NCBI GenBank assembly: GCA_963971405.1
Contig: OZ020485.1
Coordinates: 35,793,921 to 35,857,920, forward strand
Length of the DNA stretch: 64,000 nucleotides
Origin: Psococerastis gibbosa
Lineage: Eukaryota > Arthropoda > Insecta > Psocodea > Psocidae
Direction: 5' to 3'
Part shown: positions 10,361 through 21,601 of the stretch, piece after piece
Numbering within the stretch: the stretch's first letter is position 1
Layout: the number at the start of each line of letters is the position of its first letter
The notes under the pieces: model-generated
Databases searched by the model: none
What the model saw: only the letters and a program-made list of their open reading frames with translations
Told to the model about the DNA's origin: nothing
Position numbers and translations under genes: made by a program

Positions 10361-10734
10361 ATTACTACCACGGCACCTAGCCCACGCTGAACAAATGCCT
10401 TTACTTTTGGTCACGTCACAAAAGGGGTATTATGGTAAGAAGTGGTTGACTCCATTGCGTTCAATGCGATTTAGACGTATTTCATTGCCTGTTATTTAAT
10501 CTATTTACCCATTTATTGAGTTTTTCTTTGGTTTGACATAATGGTCATATCATGCTCTACTTATAAATGCACTAATAGGTTCAAGATATGTCGAGAAACG
10601 GGGGAAAATATTACTTTTCACAAGTAAGTGTTCGCATGGTTTGGTCATTAGTTCATGCAACATTTATGGGTTTATGGGTTTATTTCGGTTTTATTAATCA
10701 TTATGTTAACAAATCGCACACTTTCAATTGTCCT

Positions 10735-11067
10735 CAAGGCCGTAGCCACGTAGCCAAGGGGGGATCCATGGGGGCGGAGGGGGCGGTCGCCGGGGCCCCC
10801 CCGAGGGAAATAGCATTATTCTAGTTAGAATGGACTTTTGAAGGAAATTAAGAGAAATTATTACTCAAGTAAGGGAAACGCGATATTTTTTGGGCCATCG
10901 CCCCCCCCCCCCCCCGAAAACTTTTTCTGAAACCGTTACTGCCCCGAAATGAAATGGCTTGACACTAGATAGAATCGGATTTTGAGAGGAAACATAAAAA
11001 CCACTATGTAATACCCAATGAAATTTCCCCCCCCCCCCCAAAAAAAAAAATCCTGGCTACGGCCTTG
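10735..11067. mobile_element. hAT-like MITE in duplicon B, with empty-site evidence
   Basis: Begins CAAGGCCGTAGCCA and ends TGGCTACGGCCTTG, an exact 14-bp terminal inverted repeat. Exact 8-bp duplications ATTGTCCT lie at 10727-10734 and 11068-11075. The paralogous site in duplicon A (7525-7532) has a single ATTGTCCT and no insertion. The interior contains G/C runs and a segment inverted relative to 6958-7145. Confidence 0.9.
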
Positions 11068-11092
11068 ATTGTCCTGTATAATTTTAATACTA

Positions 11093-11125
<33 letters not shown>

Positions 11126-11502
11126 GTTTCAACCTCAGGACATTTTTTAGTTCGTCAAGTTTAAAATTATTTTAGGAAGCTGAAAATTCCAGCAGCCTAA
11201 GCAGGCCTAGTCCTGCAGAACCTAAGTTTTGATAGTGAATAAAAATAGCGAACACTATAAGGCAAATTTACAGAGGAAAAAAGTGTTTTTATTTCCCATT
11301 TGGGTGAATTTCGTGGCTTTCTTGCAAATCACACGTACTGCAAAATGTCTAGAAATTATTAGGCTAATTGATATTGACATCCCTAAATCAACACTGAAAT
11401 ATTTTTTCATTGATGATAGCACACAGAATATTCACATCGTGTAATCATAATAAGTAGGCTATGAGATTTAAAAATTCGAATGCCGGTGTGGGTGGATCAG
11501 GG

Positions 11503-11818
11503 ACGGATCCAGCTCATCATGGGGGGGGGGGGAGCTGTGGGTCAAAATAGGAAAAACCTATGTAGTATCGATTAAATCAGAGCGTTATAAAAATTACCTT
11601 ATAAAATAGATTCACTGATTTTTTTGGGGGGGGGGGGATATCCGCCCCCCTGTCAGACAGCTGACAGCTGAAGGGGGGAGCTGCCTCCAAAATCTTATAA
11701 GCTAGCCTGTTGTAAGTTGCCTAACATATTACGTTATAATGTAAAGGATACTACATATGTTTATTATATTGTGAGCCAAATTACCCCCCCCCCCCCCATG
11801 GGCTGGATCTACTCCTGG
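11503..11818. repeat. G/C-run-rich inverted-repeat element in duplicon B
   Basis: Counterpart of 7948-8583. It begins CAGGGACGGATCCAGC and ends GGGCTGGATCTACTCCTG. It is shorter because it lacks the internal duplication seen in copy A. Confidence 0.65.
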
Positions 11819-12065
11819 TATAGGTAGGAGCCTAAATTTAGCAAGTTGAACACTTCAAATTTAGTCCCAATGCAATTAAATAGACGAACATGGTTAGATT
11901 GGACTAAATAGTTTGACTATATTTTGTTAAATTGCTGCTTGACACAATTTTTCTTAGTAACATATTCCTAGCTAAATATTAATAAATCTTCATAAATGCC
12001 GGTATGTGACCATAGAATATTGTTCTATAATAAATAAAAAATATTACAAAAGCAGAAAATGCCAT

Positions 12066-12814
12066 TAAATCGTATTAAAAAAATTATTGAAAAACATCAA
12101 ATTTACACGTAAGTGTATATGGCATGGAACGCTTCTGCCATAATATCCAAGATATCAGGCTTTGTCCGTTGCCGACATCCCTAGCGCTCCTGGTGTGTTT
12201 CCAGAGTATATATATATAGTTCAATGTAGCCTGCACAAGAGAAGTACGTAATTTGGCGGGGAAACCAGTGATAAGTATAGCCACTAGCCTGCATAAACTA
12301 AGTACAGAGTTTTTGACCAGGTCCAGGTATCCGTTCTGCTGTGCTACAATGTGTAAGACTTCGATATTTTTTGCGTTGGTACTTATCTCTGATAGTTGGC
12401 TTATGGTGCCTCGTAAGGCATATTATGGCTCCTGCCGCTCCAGTTAATGTATCTTTATGCAATTTCATATTTCTCATTGACCATTGACGTGTGTGGAAAC
12501 GCCGCCAAAGGCTAGCTCCCATATTGTTGTGATCGCCAACAGTGTTGCCAACATTCAAACCAGCTAAGAACCCCACTGACACTGTCACTGATAGTGACAA
12601 GTTGACAACTGACAACTTTACTATCAACCAGGGGGCTGTCAACGCTGTATAAAATGGAATTTTGCCTTTCTTCCACTAAGAACCGTCTTCTGCTAAGTGG
12701 ACGGAGATTATTTTTTCCGCACCGCGGCGCTTGCAGCGTTCCCGCTTAAATTCAAATTTTGGTCTGTAACATTTTAGTTGCCATATTCCAATGGAGATTA
12801 ATATTATTGCTTTC
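12066..12814. other. Stretch with no gene recognised
   Basis: Holds old MITE debris: GTGTGTGGAAACGCCGCC near 12490-12510 resembles MITE termini. A minus-strand open frame of about 114 codons (12298-12642) matches no family I know and contains MITE-like sequence. Confidence 0.4.
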
Positions 12815-13450
12815 CAATTTATACGTAGTATAAGGAAAGCTTTGTGATGGTCGAAATTTTCGATTCCGAGATTTCAACGGATTTACACGTTTTGAGGTCC
12901 CAGGAACCCAAAAAAGTGGTTTTTACAAAATGTCTGTCTGTCGGTCGGTCTGTCGGTCTGTCTGTTCGTCGATTTCCGGGCAAACTACTCAGTGGATTTG
13001 AGTGAAATTTGGCATGTAGGTTCACAAAAATCATACCTCGGGACTATTTTTTTTTTTTGGGCTAACTCAATTTGGGGGGGTTTTATTTTCAAAAAACTCC
13101 AAAAAAACGTCTAAAAAAATTATTTCTCTAAAACGGCTCCAACGATTTCTTTTAAATTCTCGTAGATTGTAGTCGTTATTAATGTTGACAAAATGCGGGG
13201 GGTCGCTTGCCCCTTGATAGTTTTCTTCTGGGGGTAAAAAAATAAAAATAACTAAATTTTAATGAAAAAATGACTAAAAAATGCGAAACCTTTCAATCGA
13301 TGATTTCTACCTTCAAGCATGTTTTAGGTGTTAAATTGAGTAACGAAACCGGATAGGTTGCTTTCCCAAAAAAATATTTGGTTTTGCCCAAAAAATTATT
13401 TTTTGAAAAAAATTATAGAAGATTCGCGCTCAAATGCATTGCATGCCCTG
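12815..13450 (+). repeat. Dispersed repeat family Q, copy 1
   Basis: Contains GGTCGAAATTTTCGATTCCG, then a GTCT/GTCG microsatellite (12940-12965), AAATTTGGCATGTAGGTTCA, CTCGGGACTATTT and GGCTCCAACGATTTC. The same order occurs inverted at 24840-25430 and, more diverged, at 41515-42080 and 42780-43080. No coding capacity is recognised. Confidence 0.75.
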
Positions 13451-14506
13451 CCATTATTGCTGTGTGGTAATTAATGTGTTTGTTTGACCTATCGAGAATT
13501 TACCTCACTTCCAGTGACGTCAGGTGGACAACCGCCCCCCCCCCCCCCCCCGAGATATCGGAAATTTAACCATAGGAAAAATATTTGCCATAAAATTACT
13601 AATTTTCTCTATCTAATAATTTTGATAAATTGGAAAGCATGTTCGAGTGAACTCGGACCGGTTCTTTTTTTTATATTCCATTATAATGACAGTTGACTGT
13701 ATTTCAACGCTTATATTATGTAATGTGCCATTGGCAGTGTAAAGTCTAATAAGCTTACGTATGATAAGTAGATAAGTATCGGTAATATAGTAGGCAGCGT
13801 TAGTCAATTGCAGTTCAAACGTTAAATTTCCACATTTCAATTTTATTCATATACTTTTATACTGTACTGAACATTCCCATTAATACGGTAGTTTATTTTT
13901 ACTCTTTGGCGCTACAGTCTAGAGCCCGTAATGTCCTAAAAAACTTTTTCATAGCCCGTACGTAGCACATTGTTTATTACTCTAGGCTAGTTTATTATTA
14001 GTAACCCATTCGTCCTATGTCGAATGCCTAATACCAACGACCAAACTTGATTGTTTTTTCCATTAGCAATCCGTTAAACGTCTTCGATGTCAACTTATGC
14101 TATCTACTATACGAGGGATAATGGACACGAGGGATAATGGAGACGATGAGAGAATGAGCCATGCTCAACATGGACAAAATGTACATATAGTCGTATGAAT
14201 GACTTTACCAAGTCAAAACTGAAACCCATGAACGACCGTGGTCTACTAGGCAAGCCACAGCTACCCCGATGCCTTGTAGCCATCTGCCATTGCATCCGTG
14301 GTCGTCCCACTACTACCTATTCCTTCTCCCTAGGACTTATCACCCTTTTGACTGGCATATTAATTGAATTGAAACAGCCCACAACCGAGCAATATCGGAC
14401 TCTTCTTTTGCTAGCTTTCGGCATTTTTCTACTAAAACTAAAATCTAAAATATAATAGTGCCCAGTTGAAAATGTAAACAAAACAATGTCAGTAATGGCT
14501 GGTAAG
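13451..14506. other. Stretch with no gene recognised
   Basis: Includes a run of C (13518-13540) and a short tandem duplication ACGAGGGATAATGGA near 14112-14145. No exon is supported. Confidence 0.4.
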
Positions 14507-15336
14507 CTGGATGGACGAGTCGGTCAGCGTAACACCTGTGTTTGCACCATTCGTTTGCACTACGCATGCTCATGGACTCACCACAGAACATCGTATAAAT
14601 TATATATTAGGGCTGCCACATTCCGTGATTTACCTCAGAATTCCGTGGGAAATAATTCTATTCCGGGATCAACAATTTTTGAGTACCTAAGAACAGTGGG
14701 TACTGTAGGTGCGTATAGGCTACAGTTCAATGTGAAGGGTTGTAATACTGCAATTTACTTTTGGCCTACGGTACTGCATGCTATTTTGGTGTTCTGTGCT
14801 GCTGACTATTCTGTAAAGTGCAGTGAAGTTTTCAATTGCAAACACAATGTAAGTCTAATTAATTTTTAATTGTGGAATTTTAATTTTTCCGTTAATTATT
14901 TAGTAATATCAAAACACAAGCTTCTTTAATCCTATTTACATAATTTGAAATTTAGGTGTGTCACTGCTTCATCATTTAGCTTATTAGGTGCAGTAGTAGA
15001 AAAAAACTTAATGCACTAAATACTAATGATGGTAGGCTACGATGAGTACCAGACTGGGCAGCCAAACGACTTCAGCCGTATTCCTAACAATTTTTAAATA
15101 TAATTCACGGAATACGGAATAGCCTACTCCGGAATTTTTTAAAATGTTGGTCCCCTTTATATGATATAATTTTTTTAACTCTCATCTATCCATGGCCCTG
15201 GTTCCTAACCTTATCTGGTTATTTTAAATTTTAATTGTAACTTTAAATTGCAGCCGATAAAAAATACCCATTAGCTTCAGATTCAACCATCACAAATTGA
15301 CATGATTCCATAAATTGGCATACAAATATTGGTATG

Positions 15337-15723
15337 TGTGGGGACCACTTAGTCCCACATGTGTAATAACCAGTCTGCTTCCAGCTTCACCTTTTTCCCG
15401 GTAGATGGCGCTGTTCACATTCAGATAATTCAATATTCCTCAATCTTCCTTTTACGTATTTATTTCTCTTATTCAATAATATCTTTAATCTACCCTCTGT
15501 GTCTCATCAGCTCCTTTAGCTGTGGACACAGAGTTGGTTTTTCTATATGGAAGCAGGCTGGATCAAATTCAATATTAATTGTAAGCATGTATCGTTCTCG
15601 TCTCACACCTCATATTGTAACCACTGTGTGTTAAATTACTCTAACTTGAGTCGAAGCACTGCAATACAAACCAATTCAAGTCTACACTGCCTATTCAATT
15701 GCATCGTCCTTCGACAAGCTACA
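15337..15723 (+). repeat. 5' LTR
   Basis: Starts TGTGGGGACCACTTAG and ends CAAGCTACA. The 387 bp are identical to the 3' LTR except for one G/A difference. By analogy with other LTR elements it should carry the promoter and transcript start, but I cannot place them precisely. Confidence 0.95.
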
Positions 15724-17102
15724 TTGGTGACCCTCGACAACGGAACAAGCAGCCTTCCAGATTCCAGCTCCAGTTCCAGCCAATTCCAGTTCCAGCCAAT
15801 TCCAGCCAATTCCAGTTCCAGCCAGCTCCAGTTCCAGCCAGTTCCAGTTCCAGCCAGTTCCAGCCAGTTCCAGCTTCCAGCCAGTTCCAGTTCCAGCCAG
15901 TTCCAGTTCCAGCTTCCAGCCGCAGTTCCAGCCAGTTCCAAGTTCCAGCCAGTTCCAGTTCCAGCCAGTTCCAGTTCCAGCTTCCAGCCGCAGTTCCAGC
16001 CAGTTCCAGTTCCAGCCAATTCCAGTTCCAGCCAATTCCAGCCAGTTCCAGTTCCAGCCAGCTCCAGTTCCAGCCAGCTCCAGTTCCAGCCAGCTCCAGT
16101 TCCAGCCAGCTCCAGTTCCAGCCAGCTCCAGTTCCAGCCAGTTCCAGTTCCAGCCTCCAGAACGTCTCATCCGGCCATAGGCGGTGGAAACCACCCCGGA
16201 GCAGCTACATTCACCGCAGCAGCACAGCCACAACCTGCAAGATGCCGCAGACCACAGCCACAACCGCTACAGCTACGACCGCTACAGCTACAACTGCTAC
16301 AGCCACAACACCGACACCCACGGCTACAACCAAGATGACAGGCCCTGCTAGTACGATGGCAGTCTCGGTCAAGCTTCCACCCTTCTGGACACAGTCGGCC
16401 AACCTGTCACCGGCACTGTGGTTCACTCAAGCGGAGGCTCAGTTCGCACTTGCTGGGGTCACAATGGAAACGACGAAATATTACCACGTCCTTTCAGCGC
16501 TCGACCAAAGTACCCTCAGCGAGATCTCAGATTTGTTAGCTGCCCCAGTACCAGTAAACCCATACACTGAGCTAAAAACGCAGTTAATCCAACGAATGAG
16601 TCTTCCAGCAAGCAGTCGCATTCAGCTACTAATGTCGGAAGACATAGGGGACAAAACTCCCAGCTCTTTTCTCCGGAGACTGCGGGCCCTCGCAGAGAAA
16701 GCCATATCAGACTCGGTTTTACGCACCATTTGGACGTCTCGCCTCCCGCACGCTATACAATTGGCAATCATCGGTCATGATCACCTGTCACTAGGTGACG
16801 TCGCGAACCTCGCCGACAAGATGGCCACCATCAATTCAGCAACACGTGACCGGATTCTTGAGTGCACAATGGTCCCTGTGGACCTATTGAAGACGTTAAC
16901 AGAGAACGTCGCGGCTCTACAGGCACAGTTCGCCGACAGATACGGACAACGTGCCACACAGCCACGGTTCCAGCGCCAGTTCCGTTCACCAGCGCCTAAA
17001 CAAGACCCAACTTGGTGTTTTTACCACCAAACCTATGGGAGGAAGGCCAAAAAGTGCCAGCAGCCATGCAGATTTCCGAAAAACGACGATCGCAGCCAGT
17101 AA
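15699..17102 (+). CDS. Gag-like protein of the gypsy-type element
   Basis: Structural (nucleocapsid) protein of the retrotransposon, acting in cytoplasmic particles. The open frame begins inside the 5' LTR, but translation more likely starts at an ATG after the tandem repeat (16242, 16335 or 16356). The conserved part begins [19 protein letters not shown] and includes [10 protein letters not shown], the usual gag opening of this gypsy group. Near the end, [14 protein letters not shown] with PC after it is the single zinc-knuckle-like motif of this lineage. The TAA stop is at 17100-17102. It overlaps pol by 91 bases in the -1 frame. The low-complexity N-terminal segment is encoded by the CCAGTT array. 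Confidence 0.85.
   Translation: MHRPSTSYIGDPRQRNKQPSRFQLQFQPIPVPANSSQFQFQPAPVPASSSSSQFQPVPASSQFQFQPVPVPASSRSSSQFQVPASSSSSQFQFQLPAAVPASSSSSQFQFQPIPASSSSSQLQFQPAPVPASSSSSQLQFQPAPVPASSSSSLQNVSSGHRRWKPPRSSYIHRSSTATTCKMPQTTATTATATTATATTATATTPTPTATTKMTGPASTMAVSVKLPPFWTQSANLSPALWFTQAEAQFALAGVTMETTKYYHVLSALDQSTLSEISDLLAAPVPVNPYTELKTQLIQRMSLPASSRIQLLMSEDIGDKTPSSFLRRLRALAEKAISDSVLRTIWTSRLPHAIQLAIIGHDHLSLGDVANLADKMATINSATRDRILECTMVPVDLLKTLTENVAALQAQFADRYGQRATQPRFQRQFRSPAPKQDPTWCFYHQTYGRKAKKCQQPCRFPKNDDRSQ
15725..15742 (+). promoter_or_regulatory. Candidate tRNA primer binding site
   Basis: TGGTGACCCTCGACAACG begins one base after the 5' LTR. TGG complements the CCA end of a tRNA, as expected for minus-strand priming. 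The tRNA was not identified. Confidence 0.65.
15752..16157 (+). repeat. CCAGTT/CCAGCT tandem repeat in the gag leader
   Basis: About 400 bp of short units built from CCAGTTCCAG and CCAGCTCCAG. In the gag frame it encodes low-complexity Gln/Phe/Pro/Val/Ser sequence. The complementary strand is open too and encodes Trp/Asn/Leu/Glu runs, a by-product of the repeat. It lies between the primer binding site and the conserved part of gag, so it is either leader or a variable N-terminal extension. Confidence 0.85.
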
Positions 17103-20100
17103 AGGCAGGGCCTGCCTGCGCCACTACACACCTGCTTAAAACCTCACATCGCCTTCTTATCACGGACCCTTGCACCAAGATACGTTATCTCATTGACACA
17201 GGGTCCGACATCTGCGTTTTTCCACGTGCCCGTCTCAACCTACCGCTCCGTCGTACTCAACTCGAGCTGACTGCCGCCAATGGCACAATCATCAATACGT
17301 ACGGAACAACAGCTCAACAACTGGACCTGGGATTACGACGCAGTTTCCGTTGGAATTTCATCATTGCCGATGTCACGCAACCCATCATCGGTGCAGACTT
17401 TCTCGCAGCCTCTAATTTGCTGGTGGATCTCCAGAACTCAAAGCTGATCGACGGGACAACGCATCGCAAGGCGAACCTGTGTCAAAGCCCCTCCAAGCAA
17501 CCTAGCGTTTCTACCTTAACAATACCGCACAGTACTCCGGCCAGTCTAAAAGTAATAATTGAGGAGTTTAGCGACCTCACGCGGCCGAGACAACCCACAG
17601 ACCAGGTCAAACACTCCACGGTCCACTACATTAGAACGACAGACGGACCTCCCGTCTCCGCTCGCCCACGCCGGTTGGCCCCGGACAAGTTTATTATCGC
17701 CAAAAAGGAGTTCAACGACATGATCCAGACCGGCGTATGTCGTCCGTCCGACAGCCCATGGGCCTCACCATTACACCTAGTACCTAAAAGCGACCATTCA
17801 TGGCGCCCATGCGGGGACTACAGACGGCTCAATGCTCGAACAATTCCTGACGCGTACCCAGTCCGCCACATCGCAGATTTCAGTGCAGAATTGCGAGGAA
17901 AAACCGTATTCAGCAAAATAGACCTGGTCAAAGCATTCACCCAGATACCAGTTTCCAATGGTGACATTCCAAAGACAGCAATAAATACTCCGTTCGGCCT
18001 TTTCGAATTCCCATTCATGACATTCGGTCTTCGCAATGCTGCTCAAACCTTCCAACGCTTCATGGATAACATCCTACGCGACCTCCCGTGGGCATATTCA
18101 TACATCGACGACGTACTGGTTGCATCGAGTGATAAGCAGGAGCACGAATCACACCTACGTCAACTCTTCCAACGATTCCGAGAATATGGCCTAGTCATTA
18201 ATCCTAGCAAGTGTACCCTCGGCGTTGGGTCAATCAGCTTTCTTGGTTACCTCGTGTCAGCAGAAGGCACACAAGCCCTACCAGACAGGGTAAAGGCACT
18301 CACTGAATACCCTCTTCCAAAGACATTCAAAGATCTACGCCGTTTCCTTGGCATGATTAACTACTACCGCCGGTTCCTACCAAATGCAGCCAACGAACAA
18401 GCACCACTCAACACGTTGTTATCTGGAGACAAGGTAAAAGGGAACGCTACGATACCATGGACAACAAAGCTTACCGAAGCTTTCAGCTCATGCAAACACA
18501 GTCTGGCACGCATCACCCTACTCGCGCATCCAGATCATACGGCTCCGATTGCACTAGTCACAGATGCATCAGACACCAGTATCGGAGCTACAGTCCAACA
18601 ACGGATCAACGATCATTGGCAGCCATTGGCATTCTTCTCGCAGAAACTTAAAGAAAACCAACGAACATGGTCCGCCTACGATCGCGAATTGCTTGCGGTA
18701 CACGACGCCATTCGTCATTTCCGTTACCTGCTAGAAGCGCGCGCTTTTGTCGTGTATACCGATCACAAACCGTTGACGCACGCTTTTCAGAATCCAAAAA
18801 CAAGTTGCTCACCTCGCCAAATGCGGCAAATGGAATTCGTCTCTCAATTCACCACGGACATCCAATACATCGCTGGGCAGGACAACTTGGCCGCTGATGC
18901 ATTCTCAAGAATCGAAGCAATCTCTACTCCCGTATCTCCTGAGCAACTTTCTTCTGCTCAGAAAGACGACAGAGAACTCAAAGAGCTTCGGTCCAGTAGA
19001 AAGACGTCCCTCATCCTCGTTGATGTTCCCATTCCGGGCTCTGATTCAGTCCTTACGTGCGATTCTAGTCAAGACATACAACGCCCATTTGTGCCCAAAC
19101 CATTACGTCGACAACTTTTCGAGCACCTACACAGCCTACATCACCCAGGAATAGCAGCGTCTGCTAACCTGGTTGCCCAACGCTACATATGGCCTTCTAT
19201 CCGTAAGGATTGCCGCGCTTGGGCTCGTCTGTGTGTCAACTGTCAATTGTCCAAGATACATCGACACACCCTCATTGCGATTGGAACCTTTACTCAGCCT
19301 GACCGACGGTTTCAGCACATACACCTCGACATTGTAGGCCCATTACCACCGTCGGAAGGCTACACGTATTTGTTAACACTCGTTGACTGTTTCACGCGAT
19401 GGCCGGAAGCCGCTCCTATGGTGAACATCACCGCCGAAAACGTCGCCAGAACCCTCATTTCCTGCTGGATCAGCCGGTTTGGGTGCCCGGAGACAATTAC
19501 TACAGATCGCGGCCGACAGTTTGAGAGCCATTTGTTTGCTGACCTGGCCCGATTATGCGGATTTCACCATGCACGGACTACCAGTTACCACCCTGCATCC
19601 AACGGCATGGTAGAGCGTATGCACCGCTCACTCAAAGCCTCCATTATGTGTCATGCCAATGACAAATGGACGGAAGCCCTTCCACTAGTTTTACTGGGCA
19701 TGCGCGCCACTCTTAAGAAAGATCTTCAAGCTTCTCCAGCAGATCTGGTCTATGGTGAACCATTAAAACTACCAGGACAGATGCTGACAACTCCTCCTTC
19801 AAATCAGAGTCCGGCGGACACTCTCATCTCACTTCGAAGGAAATTCGACTCACTACGCCCCACTCGCGTCAAGAGACACGGGGCTCATCAAACATTCATC
19901 CCACAAGACCTTGCCAAGGCCACGCACGTTTTCGTGAGACAAGACCACGTCCGTGCTTCCCTCGAACGTCCTTATGCGGGACCATTCCCTGTGTTAAGTC
20001 GCACCGACAAAACAGTTACGATTTCAAGCCGCGGTCGTGCGGTTACTGCGTCAATGGACAGGGTCAAGCCGGCCTACATTAATGCCAGTACAGACGAACC

Positions 20101-20275
20101 GTCTCACCAGTCTACGATCAACCCCCCGCATCAGCATCCTGCTCAAGATAAACCTCAGGAGAAGGTCTCCTCACCACTTCCTGCCACTGATGTCGTGCCG
20201 ACACCACCGACTCGCACCACTCGCTCAGGTCGTCACGTCCACGTTCCACGACATTTCTCCGACTTCCAGTCTTAG
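17012..20275 (+). CDS. Pol polyprotein (protease, RT, RNase H, integrase)
   Basis: Copies and integrates the element. 1,087 codons without a stop. Aspartic protease motif IDTGSD is near residue 61-66. Reverse transcriptase has YIDD near 364. RNase H begins at [11 protein letters not shown] near 515. The integrase zinc finger starts at HHPG (about 709) with CVNC after it. Integrase catalytic Asp lie in HLDIVGP (about 772) and TTDRGRQF (about 830), and Glu in NGMVERMH (about 867). The frame is -1 relative to gag with a 91-base overlap, so ribosomal frameshifting is the likely expression route. The first ATG is inside the overlap and is probably not used. All visible catalytic motifs are intact, which fits a recently active copy. 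There is no third frame before the 3' LTR. Confidence 0.93.
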   Translation: MVFLPPNLWEEGQKVPAAMQISEKRRSQPVKAGPACATTHLLKTSHRLLITDPCTKIRYLIDTGSDICVFPRARLNLPLRRTQLELTAANGTIINTYGTTAQQLDLGLRRSFRWNFIIADVTQPIIGADFLAASNLLVDLQNSKLIDGTTHRKANLCQSPSKQPSVSTLTIPHSTPASLKVIIEEFSDLTRPRQPTDQVKHSTVHYIRTTDGPPVSARPRRLAPDKFIIAKKEFNDMIQTGVCRPSDSPWASPLHLVPKSDHSWRPCGDYRRLNARTIPDAYPVRHIADFSAELRGKTVFSKIDLVKAFTQIPVSNGDIPKTAINTPFGLFEFPFMTFGLRNAAQTFQRFMDNILRDLPWAYSYIDDVLVASSDKQEHESHLRQLFQRFREYGLVINPSKCTLGVGSISFLGYLVSAEGTQALPDRVKALTEYPLPKTFKDLRRFLGMINYYRRFLPNAANEQAPLNTLLSGDKVKGNATIPWTTKLTEAFSSCKHSLARITLLAHPDHTAPIALVTDASDTSIGATVQQRINDHWQPLAFFSQKLKENQRTWSAYDRELLAVHDAIRHFRYLLEARAFVVYTDHKPLTHAFQNPKTSCSPRQMRQMEFVSQFTTDIQYIAGQDNLAADAFSRIEAISTPVSPEQLSSAQKDDRELKELRSSRKTSLILVDVPIPGSDSVLTCDSSQDIQRPFVPKPLRRQLFEHLHSLHHPGIAASANLVAQRYIWPSIRKDCRAWARLCVNCQLSKIHRHTLIAIGTFTQPDRRFQHIHLDIVGPLPPSEGYTYLLTLVDCFTRWPEAAPMVNITAENVARTLISCWISRFGCPETITTDRGRQFESHLFADLARLCGFHHARTTSYHPASNGMVERMHRSLKASIMCHANDKWTEALPLVLLGMRATLKKDLQASPADLVYGEPLKLPGQMLTTPPSNQSPADTLISLRRKFDSLRPTRVKRHGAHQTFIPQDLAKATHVFVRQDHVRASLERPYAGPFPVLSRTDKTVTISSRGRAVTASMDRVKPAYINASTDEPSHQSTINPPHQHPAQDKPQEKVSSPLPATDVVPTPPTRTTRSGRHVHVPRHFSDFQS

Positions 20276-20283
20276 GAGGGGGG
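20274..20283 (+). promoter_or_regulatory. Polypurine tract
   Basis: AGGAGGGGGG directly upstream of the 3' LTR, overlapping the pol stop codon. It is the expected primer for plus-strand synthesis. Confidence 0.85.
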
Positions 20284-20286
20284 TAA

Positions 20287-20673
20287 TGTGGGGACCACTT
20301 AGTCCCACATGTGTAATAACCAGTCTGCTTCCAGCTTCACCTTTTTCCCGGTAGATGACGCTGTTCACATTCAGATAATTCAATATTCCTCAATCTTCCT
20401 TTTACGTATTTATTTCTCTTATTCAATAATATCTTTAATCTACCCTCTGTGTCTCATCAGCTCCTTTAGCTGTGGACACAGAGTTGGTTTTTCTATATGG
20501 AAGCAGGCTGGATCAAATTCAATATTAATTGTAAGCATGTATCGTTCTCGTCTCACACCTCATATTGTAACCACTGTGTGTTAAATTACTCTAACTTGAG
20601 TCGAAGCACTGCAATACAAACCAATTCAAGTCTACACTGCCTATTCAATTGCATCGTCCTTCGACAAGCTACA
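20287..20673 (+). repeat. 3' LTR
   Basis: Copy of 15337-15723 with a single substitution (GATGACG here, GATGGCG in the 5' LTR). Followed by the GTATG target duplication. Confidence 0.95.
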
Positions 20674-20930
20674 GTATGCATAGGTATTTCCCCAAAAATC
20701 CACGGAAAAACCTCAAAAATTGTTGATCCCGGAAATTTATTAAAATTTAAAAAATTTAATTAATTAAAATTTAATAAAAATTATTTCCCACGGAATTCTG
20801 AGTTAAACCACGGAATGTGGCAGCCCTAATACATAATTATACGATGTTCTGTGGTTGGAGTTCATGAGCATGCGCAGTGCAAACGAATGGTGCAAACACA
20901 GGTGTTACGCTGACCGACTCGTCTGGATGG

Positions 20931-21601
20931 CGTGCGTCCTTCAGTCCTTGATTTTGGACTATCTTTTTGAAAATATGTTTCAAATTGAGATTTTAGTGAT
21001 AGTTTCAGAATTTGTAAAAAAAATCATTACAATTTTTAAAATACATTTTATTCCCATGAATATTTAATTTGACATTTAAATATTTACAAAAGAATTTAAC
21101 TTGAGCTCTGTTGTCCAAGGAAAGTGGACGGAGAAAAAATTTCCGCTGCGCGGCGTGGCGCTGCTATCGCGAACTGAATCCCGATCCCGGTGACGAGTCT
21201 AGTTATCTGTTGTCTACGCTATCAACTATTCAACTATCAAAGTATCAAGATGGCTGATTGGCTGCCTACCCGTTGGCCTAAATCTATGGCCTAAATGTCA
21301 GAATTTTTGTAATTGCTTCATTTTTGAAACAAATTTTTGTAGTAAAAGTATAATATTTGATCTATAAGATAGTTATGCCCCTACACATAACCTCTTAGAC
21401 GAGAAAGTACTAGCAGCATAATTCTCAAGTAAGCCTTTCGAAGTAACAAAGTAACATACCATGAAAATATATTATGTATGATTGAATGTCTCTGATGCTT
21501 TTGACATGGCCTGGTCAATAGTGTTGTGTGTGCGTGCAGTGGATTGTGGCTCTTTGCTGTTACTCATTTGGTTTTAGGTATTCCCTACAAGCAACTATAA
21601 A
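20931..21601 (+). other. Region upstream of the ABCA coding start
   Basis: No coding exon is seen. A T-rich acceptor TTTGGTTTTAG ends at about 21576, 25 bp before the ATG. The transporter therefore probably has a non-coding first exon further upstream, which I cannot place. GTGGACGGAGAAAAAATTTC near 21124 resembles a segment at 12698-12720. Confidence 0.45.

Larger units (their letters stand above)
10620..12065 (+). repeat. Direct duplicon, copy B, carrying an extra insertion
   Basis: Parallel to 7423-8840 in the same orientation, with substitutions and small indels throughout. It differs by a 333-bp inserted element at 10735-11067 flanked by a duplication of ATTGTCCT. Confidence 0.8.
15337..20673 (+). 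mobile_element. Full-length Ty3/gypsy-type LTR retrotransposon
   Basis: 5,337 bp with 387-bp direct LTRs (TG...CA), 5-bp target duplication GTATG (15332-15336 and 20674-20678), a primer-binding-site candidate, gag and pol frames and a polypurine tract. The pol order PR-RT-RNaseH-IN defines the Ty3/gypsy type. No envelope-like frame is present. One base differs between the LTRs (G at 15418, A at 20368), so the insertion is recent. It sits inside an older inverted-repeat transposon. Confidence 0.95.
14515..20922. mobile_element. Inverted-repeat DNA transposon (8-bp duplication) hosting a gypsy-type insertion
   Basis: CTGGATGG is repeated exactly at 14507-14514 and 20923-20930. Immediately inside, ACGAGTCGGTCAGCG at the left is inverted at the right. 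The arms remain recognisable for about 170 bp (14515-14688 and 20704-20922), including GGGCTGCCACATTCCGTG and GATCAACAATTTTTGAG. Without the retrotransposon and its duplication the element is about 1.07 kb and shows no transposase. The 8-bp duplication fits hAT, P or Merlin-type mobilisation; the superfamily is unresolved. Confidence 0.8.

Noticed and set aside
12298-12642. 114-codon minus-strand open frame
   Set aside because: No recognisable family, and it overlaps MITE-like debris; no splice or conservation support.
15636-16263. Long minus-strand open frames rich in Trp-Asn-Leu-Glu
   Set aside because: They are the complement of the CCAGTT tandem array and have no family resemblance; the gag frame on the plus strand explains the region.
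20276-20354. Possible envelope-like frame after pol
   Set aside because: The frames there run into the 3' LTR and carry no signal peptide, membrane segment or glycoprotein-like feature.
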